A DNA stretch of 19,059 nucleotides from CAYXGE01 sp964464435 (GTDB lineage: Bacteria; Pseudomonadota; Gammaproteobacteria; Burkholderiales; Methylophilaceae), in the NCBI GenBank assembly GCA_964464435.1, contig CAYXGE010000034.1, forward strand, positions 1-19,059. Reading direction: 5' to 3'. Each line of letters begins with the position of its first letter. Within the stretch, counting starts at the first letter, position 1. Shown piece by piece: positions 14,776 to 19,059 of the stretch. The position numbers and the translations under genes were made by a program. The notes under the pieces are model-generated. The model searched no databases. It saw nothing but the letters and a program-made list of their open reading frames with translations, and was not told where the DNA came from.

Positions 14776-16673
14776 GTTAATTTAAATGGTGTCGCTTGAT
14801 TCTCACGGCAAAGTTTTTCAAAAGCTTCTGCTGATAGCGGCTCACTAAATAAAAATCCCTGTATGTTTTCACAACCCTTTTCTTTTAAAAACTCCCATTG
14901 CACTCTAGTTTCTACGCCCTCTGCGCAGACAGTTTTACCAAAATGATGCGCAATATTGAGCATTAAAGAAACAATTTCATGACTATCACTGGGCTTACCT
15001 ATGGCGGAAACAAAGGCTCTATCAATTTTCAAAACATCAAAAGGTAATTGCGACAAATAACTTAAATTAGAGTAGCCTGTACCAAAGTCATCAATTGCAA
15101 TTTGCACGCCAATATTACGTAAACGCTTTAGCATTAAGCTTAACAATTCACCTTCTTCAATAAATAAACTCTCTGTAATTTCAAGCTCAACACTACTGGC
15201 ATGTACCCCAACAGCATCAAGCATATCAGTGAAATCTGTTTCAAATGATTTACGCTTGAGTTCCTTACTAGATACATTGAGCGCCAGCTTAGGCACTATA
15301 ACACCTGCATTTTTCCATTTTACAAGTTGTTCACAAGCGTGCTTTCTTGCAAAATATCCCAATTGCTCAATTAAATCGGACTGCTCTGCAATTTCAATAA
15401 ACTTAAGTGGCGATACCACGCCACGCGTGGGATGTTTCCATCTTAATAAGGCCTCAACACCAGAAATGATTTTTGTGCGCAAATCCAATTGAGGTTGATA
15501 CATTAAGAAGATTTCATTGTTACTAAGTGCCTGACGCAAATCTTGTTCTATCCTTAAACGCTCAATCATCGCTGAATTCATGTCTTCTTCATAAAAAATA
15601 AAACTGCCAGTCGTTTTGCGTTTAATTCGGTTCATTGCTATATCTGCTTGTTGTAATAACAATTCAACTGTTTGCCCATCATGAGGAAACATACTAATGC
15701 CGATACTTGCAGAAAGATAGAAACGATGAGACTCATAGGAAATGTCTTGCGCTATCATTTCTAAAATTTTCTCTGCTGCTTTACTTGCATTTTTAGGGCC
15801 TGCAATATCCGTCAAAACAACTACAAATTCATCACTTCCAAATCGAGATACTACGTCTGGCTCACGCAAATGGGTGCGTAAGCGATCTGCCACTTGCAAA
15901 AGTACAGCATCCCCTCCTACATAACCCGCAATATCATTGACCTTTTTAAAACCATCCAAACTGATATATAACACAGCCAAATGTAACTGATTGCGACGAG
16001 CACGCGATAATTCAAGTGATAGCCTTTGATGACAGCTTCGTCGATTTGGCAAGCCAGTGAGCGCATCATAGTGTTCTTGATAAAATAATTGCTTGGTACG
16101 AAATACTGAAGTCAGTGCCACCCCAAGTCTATCCGTAAAATATTTGGCCAATAAAGTAATATTAGGGTTAATCTGACTAATCTCTGAAAACCCTAATCCC
16201 ATTAAGCCAGAAAGTTCAGCATCTCTGTAAATTGGCATCAACATCATGCTTTTAGACCGCAAATAATGCAGTGGTTTGAGAGAATGAAAAGTTTCGATAT
16301 TTTCCAGCAATAAACCATTAGGTTGTTCGTCCAGTTTTGACTTTAATGCAGACTCTAGCACTATTGAAAGCTTGCTTGTCTGGCCATCTGGCATAGTAAG
16401 CGTGGTTGGTGGATAGGCATTAGCTTCGAATGGTGTAATGGTCACCCACTCATAAGAAATAAATTGATGTAGTTGCGTACATAATAAGGATGCCACCTGC
16501 TCAAAGCTGGCATTAGATAAAATTGCGCGATCAATCTCATTCATTAACTGCACAATATTTGATGCTTGGGCTGAGGATTGTTGTGACTGCTGATTGCGCG
16601 CTTGGGTTGCTCTGGCTTTGATATAAAAATAGATTGCATAGCCAATGATTAAGCCAATCAAGCCATAAATCAT
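14772..16673 (-). CDS. Membrane-anchored GAF-GGDEF-EAL cyclic-di-GMP protein
   Basis: This protein makes and/or degrades the messenger cyclic-di-GMP. A single membrane segment (about 2-18) anchors it, followed by a GAF-like sensor domain (about 45-190) facing the cytoplasm. In the GGDEF domain (about 200-365) the signature is GSDEF (279-283), with Ser in place of the second Gly, and the usual GH of the substrate loop reads GY (250-251). An intact inhibition site RxxD lies at 270-273. The EAL domain (about 375-625) keeps all expected catalytic residues: E407 in EALL, N466, E498, D528/D529 in DDFGTG, K549, E585 in AEGVET and Q605. Phosphodiesterase activity is therefore likely; cyclase activity is uncertain. 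It is divergent from the GAF-HlyD gene and its stop overlaps that of nadB. Confidence 0.93.
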   Translation of the reverse strand: MIYGLIGLIIGYAIYFYIKARATQARNQQSQQSSAQASNIVQLMNEIDRAILSNASFEQVASLLCTQLHQFISYEWVTITPFEANAYPPTTLTMPDGQTSKLSIVLESALKSKLDEQPNGLLLENIETFHSLKPLHYLRSKSMMLMPIYRDAELSGLMGLGFSEISQINPNITLLAKYFTDRLGVALTSVFRTKQLFYQEHYDALTGLPNRRSCHQRLSLELSRARRNQLHLAVLYISLDGFKKVNDIAGYVGGDAVLLQVADRLRTHLREPDVVSRFGSDEFVVVLTDIAGPKNASKAAEKILEMIAQDISYESHRFYLSASIGISMFPHDGQTVELLLQQADIAMNRIKRKTTGSFIFYEEDMNSAMIERLRIEQDLRQALSNNEIFLMYQPQLDLRTKIISGVEALLRWKHPTRGVVSPLKFIEIAEQSDLIEQLGYFARKHACEQLVKWKNAGVIVPKLALNVSSKELKRKSFETDFTDMLDAVGVHASSVELEITESLFIEEGELLSLMLKRLRNIGVQIAIDDFGTGYSNLSYLSQLPFDVLKIDRAFVSAIGKPSDSHEIVSLMLNIAHHFGKTVCAEGVETRVQWEFLKEKGCENIQGFLFSEPLSAEAFEKLCRENQATPFKLT

Positions 16674-16962
16674 GGTTGAGTGTCTTTCATCAATTGTGGT
16701 GTTATGTTGAACATACTGTTTTTAAAAAAGTGTATTTTTGCTATTTAAACATAGCATACCCCTGTTTGAAACAAACAATCTATCAATATAAGGTTTAAAT
16801 ACATGTTTATTTGGTTTCATGGCAATGCAATGTATACTTTTCATTAAACATGTGTTTTACCTGCTTCATTTATCAATAGATTTTGCAAGATTGAATTTAC
16901 AATAGTATAAATATAAATTAGGTGTTGATACCTTAGGAAGTGAAACAATTAGATGATTACTT
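16674..16962. other. Divergent AT-rich intergenic region with small palindromes
   Basis: This stretch separates the GGDEF-EAL gene from the GAF-HlyD gene. It contains GCTAT/ATAGC arms (16740-16744 and 16751-16755), a tighter palindrome TGTTTG-AAA-CAAACA (16763-16777), and two ACATGT sites about 48 bases apart. These could be operators acting on both genes. No open reading frame of note was seen. Confidence 0.45.
16883..16911 (+). promoter_or_regulatory. Possible sigma-70 promoter of the export module
   Basis: TTGCAA (16883-16888) and TATAAA (16906-16911) are separated by 17 bases and match four and five of six consensus positions. The position fits transcription of the GAF-HlyD gene starting about 45 bases before its ATG. 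The region is so AT-rich that chance matches are likely. Confidence 0.4.
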
Positions 16963-18357
16963 ATGGCAAGTGAAACTCAAACAGCAGTTAATTTAAATGC
17001 AAGTACCATACTAAAATACCAAGCAAGTATGGTCTCGCAAGCCAATTTTGCAGAAGCGGCCACTACTTTTGCTACAGAACTATGCCACCAACAAGGATTT
17101 GAGCGTGTCTCAGTGGGAATCCTCGAAGATGGGCAATGTATTATTTATGCGGTTTCTCATAGCGCAGAAAACCAAACTAAACTTGAATTAAATCAACAGT
17201 TAAGTTTAGCAATGGAAGAAGCTATGACGCAAGCAGCGATAATTGTGGTACCAGAAACCTCGCCCTCGCAACCACGTATCATGCAATCCCATCAATCTTT
17301 GCATAAATTGACCAATCACCAAATTTGCACAATACCCTTAACACACCGCGGTGAAGTTATCGGCGCAGTATGCATAGAGCAACTCCAAACCCAGCCTCTT
17401 AGAGAAGATACGATTACTGACTTAACAAGCATGGTATCGCTCATGGCGCCGATATTGTTCTTTCACCACGCCAGTGAACAATCTTGGTTTAAGCGTTTAA
17501 AACAAAGTATTTCATCTATTACAGCCAACACCTTGCTTGGTAAGCAAGGCTTAATACAAACTATTTTATTGCTATCCGCACTTGTAATGTTGGCGTTATT
17601 GTTTTTGCCAGTAGCCTATCATGTAAGTGCCCCAGCAAGACTAGAAGGTGCAATACAACGCGCTTTAGTTGCGCCTGAAAATGGCTATTTAGAACAAAGT
17701 TTTGTACGTCCAGGCGATATAGTTAAAGCGAATCAAGTGCTAGCAACTCTTGCAGATCAAGAGTTACTATTGGAAAAACGCCGCTGGGAAACCGAATTAG
17801 CGCAGTATGAAAACGCCTACAGCACCTCACTTGCGCAGTCAAACCGAGTTGATTTGGTCATTAATCAAAATAAAGCTGAAGAAGCCCGTGTGCAATTAGC
17901 GCTGATTGAGCAAAAACTGCAACATACACAAGTAATTGCGCCGTTTGATGGGGTGATTATCAAAGGAGATTTAAAAGATGCGGTTGGCGCACCGCTGCAA
18001 CGAGGAGACACGCTATTGACGATTGCCCCGATTGAAGCGTTTAGGCTGATTATTGAAGTAGATGAGCGTGATATTGGTGAGATTAAACAAGGTCAAGTGG
18101 GCGGGCTAGCGTTAGTATCTTTGCCTAATCAACGTCAAGCATTCAAAGTTGCCCGCCTCATGCCAGTGGCTATTGTTAAGGATGGACGCAATCTTTTTGA
18201 AGTAGAAGGTTCAATTGAGGCTAAGCAATTACAAAGCCTTAAACCAGGCCTTGAAGGTGTTGCAAAAATTGCGGTTGGTGAGCGCAGTATTGTCTGGATT
18301 GTAAGTCACCGCATTATCGATTGGTTTAGATTAAACCTCTGGTCGTGGGGGCTTTAA
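16963..18357 (+). CDS. GAF domain-HlyD family membrane fusion protein
   Basis: The gene encodes a periplasmic adaptor subunit with a cytoplasmic GAF sensor fused to its N-terminus. Residues about 15-170 form the GAF-like domain (FATELCHQQGFERVSVGIL, and IPLTHRGEVIGAVCIEQL near 124-141). One membrane segment lies at about 198-218. The rest faces the periplasm: a lipoyl/barrel-sandwich half (VAPENGYLEQSFVRPGDIV, 236-254), a short coiled coil (about 268-320), the second lipoyl half (VIAPFDGVIIKGDL, 324-337) and a beta-barrel with VDERDIGEIKQGQ (366-378). An in-frame TGA at 16954 fixes ATG 16963 as the first possible ATG start. HlyD-type adaptors link an inner-membrane exporter to an outer-membrane channel, but no transporter ATPase is in the window. 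The next gene begins 9 bases later, a clear operon. Confidence 0.88.
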   Translation: MASETQTAVNLNASTILKYQASMVSQANFAEAATTFATELCHQQGFERVSVGILEDGQCIIYAVSHSAENQTKLELNQQLSLAMEEAMTQAAIIVVPETSPSQPRIMQSHQSLHKLTNHQICTIPLTHRGEVIGAVCIEQLQTQPLREDTITDLTSMVSLMAPILFFHHASEQSWFKRLKQSISSITANTLLGKQGLIQTILLLSALVMLALLFLPVAYHVSAPARLEGAIQRALVAPENGYLEQSFVRPGDIVKANQVLATLADQELLLEKRRWETELAQYENAYSTSLAQSNRVDLVINQNKAEEARVQLALIEQKLQHTQVIAPFDGVIIKGDLKDAVGAPLQRGDTLLTIAPIEAFRLIIEVDERDIGEIKQGQVGGLALVSLPNQRQAFKVARLMPVAIVKDGRNLFEVEGSIEAKQLQSLKPGLEGVAKIAVGERSIVWIVSHRIIDWFRLNLWSWGL

Positions 18358-18366
18358 GCAAACACT

Positions 18367-19059
18367 ATGAGCGAGTCGCTTTTTAGCCCTATTTGGTATC
18401 GCTACTCACAACAACGTCCTCAACTAAGGACGCACGCACGTGTTCAACCGCAAAAATATCGTGACCAAACTTGGTATTTAGTCATTAATGACAGCAATGG
18501 CAACCATTACCGTATCAACCATATTGCTTATGCTTTTATTGGTCGATGCGATGGCAATTTTAGTGTGCAGGCGATATGGGAACATTTGCTTGCAACAATG
18601 GGGGATGATGCATTAACCCAAGATGAAGTGATCAAGCTACTGACGGAGCTAGACCAACGTGATTTGCTAAGATACGAAGTCATCCCTGATATTCCTAAAC
18701 TATTTAAACGTAAAAAACTTAAAGACAAACAAACGCGTAAACAATTTATCAATCCCTTTGCCTTTAGATTACCGTTATGGAACCCTGCCAACGCTCTAGA
18801 TAAACTCGGCTGGTTACAAAAAATGTTATTCAATCCTGTTAGCTTAGTGCTATGGATATTGATTGTTGGTATAGCCTCTATGAGCGCGCTTTCACACTTT
18901 GATGAACTCGCCTTGCATGCGCAACAATACATGACTACGCAACGCTACCTATTACTGGCTTGGCTCAGTTTTCCGCTGCTAAAAGGCCTACATGAGCTTG
19001 GGCATGGACTTGCCGTGCACCGTTGGGGCGGTAAAGCTAAAGAAGCAGGTATTACTTTT
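18367..19059 (+). CDS. PqqD-like/M50 site-2-type membrane metalloprotease, partial
   Basis: This is the first 231 residues of a larger gene cut by the window end. Residues about 25-105 resemble the PqqD-like winged fold (TWYLVINDSNGNHYRINHIAYAFIG, then LLTELDQRDLL), a peptide-binding module in peptide-modification systems. A basic linker follows, then hydrophobic segments at about 155-175 and 194-207. The zinc-binding motif HELGH is at 209-213, with GHGLAVHRWGG after it, as in M50 (site-2) proteases. Proteins with this layout are usually several hundred residues longer, with more membrane segments and often a C-terminal lipoyl or HlyD-like part. No ribosome site is strong, but coupling with the gene 9 bases upstream is likely. 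Whether it cuts a peptide, a membrane protein, or only serves export cannot be told here. Confidence 0.85.
   Translation, partial: MSESLFSPIWYRYSQQRPQLRTHARVQPQKYRDQTWYLVINDSNGNHYRINHIAYAFIGRCDGNFSVQAIWEHLLATMGDDALTQDEVIKLLTELDQRDLLRYEVIPDIPKLFKRKKLKDKQTRKQFINPFAFRLPLWNPANALDKLGWLQKMLFNPVSLVLWILIVGIASMSALSHFDELALHAQQYMTTQRYLLLAWLSFPLLKGLHELGHGLAVHRWGGKAKEAGITF

Noticed and set aside
16815..16835. TGGCAATGCAA as a possible sigma-54 promoter
   Set aside because: The -12 element TTGCA and the correct spacing from the GG are missing.
18528..18932. 134-residue open frame on the minus strand at the right end
   Set aside because: It lies antisense to the PqqD-M50 gene, whose reading frame is open to the window end with an HELGH motif.

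Overview
The window looks like chromosomal DNA of a motile, low-GC betaproteobacterium. A methylotroph of the Methylophilaceae (Methylotenera or Methylophilus type) is my best guess. This rests on the beta-type flagellin and FliK-like proteins, the rpoE-rseA-rseB-rseC-mucD gene order, and AT-rich intergenic DNA. The genus is inference; no rRNA gene is present. No tRNA, insertion sequence, CRISPR array or phage gene was seen, and base use is similar throughout.

Layout. (1) 192-3126, plus strand: a soluble NarL-type histidine kinase with three tandem PAS-like repeats of exactly 132 residues, then its LuxR/NarL-type response regulator. (2) 3459-8754, plus strand: a late flagellar cluster of flagellin (fliC), flaG, filament cap (fliD), chaperones fliS and a fliT-like gene, a FliK-type hook-length protein, and a stand-alone FlhB C-terminal domain (FlhX type) overlapping it by 20 bases. 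Two sigma-28 promoters with identical 12-base spacing drive fliC and fliS. (3) 8757-13133, minus strand: the envelope-stress operon rpoE-rseA-rseB-rseC-mucD, with a candidate sigma-E autoregulatory promoter upstream and a strong terminator at its end. (4) 13156-14775, plus strand: nadB (L-aspartate oxidase), divergent from rpoE. (5) 14772-16673, minus strand: a membrane-anchored GAF-GGDEF-EAL cyclic-di-GMP protein whose stop overlaps that of nadB. (6) 16963 to the window end, plus strand: a two-gene start of an unusual export or processing locus, made of a GAF-TM-HlyD fusion and a membrane zinc protease of the M50 type with a PqqD-like N-terminus, cut off by the window edge.

How it fits together. 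The flagellar genes cover filament synthesis (FliC, FliD, FliS, FliT-like) and the export specificity switch (FliK-like and FlhX). The two-component pair upstream may tune this cluster, but that rests on position only. The rpoE operon is a complete sigma-E circuit: sigma factor, membrane anti-sigma factor, periplasmic regulator, accessory membrane protein and periplasmic protease. The GGDEF-EAL gene is divergent from the export module across 289 bp of AT-rich DNA, so cyclic-di-GMP turnover and surface export could be co-regulated; that is a hypothesis. The export module is the least ordinary part of the window and the best candidate for an incompletely described system.
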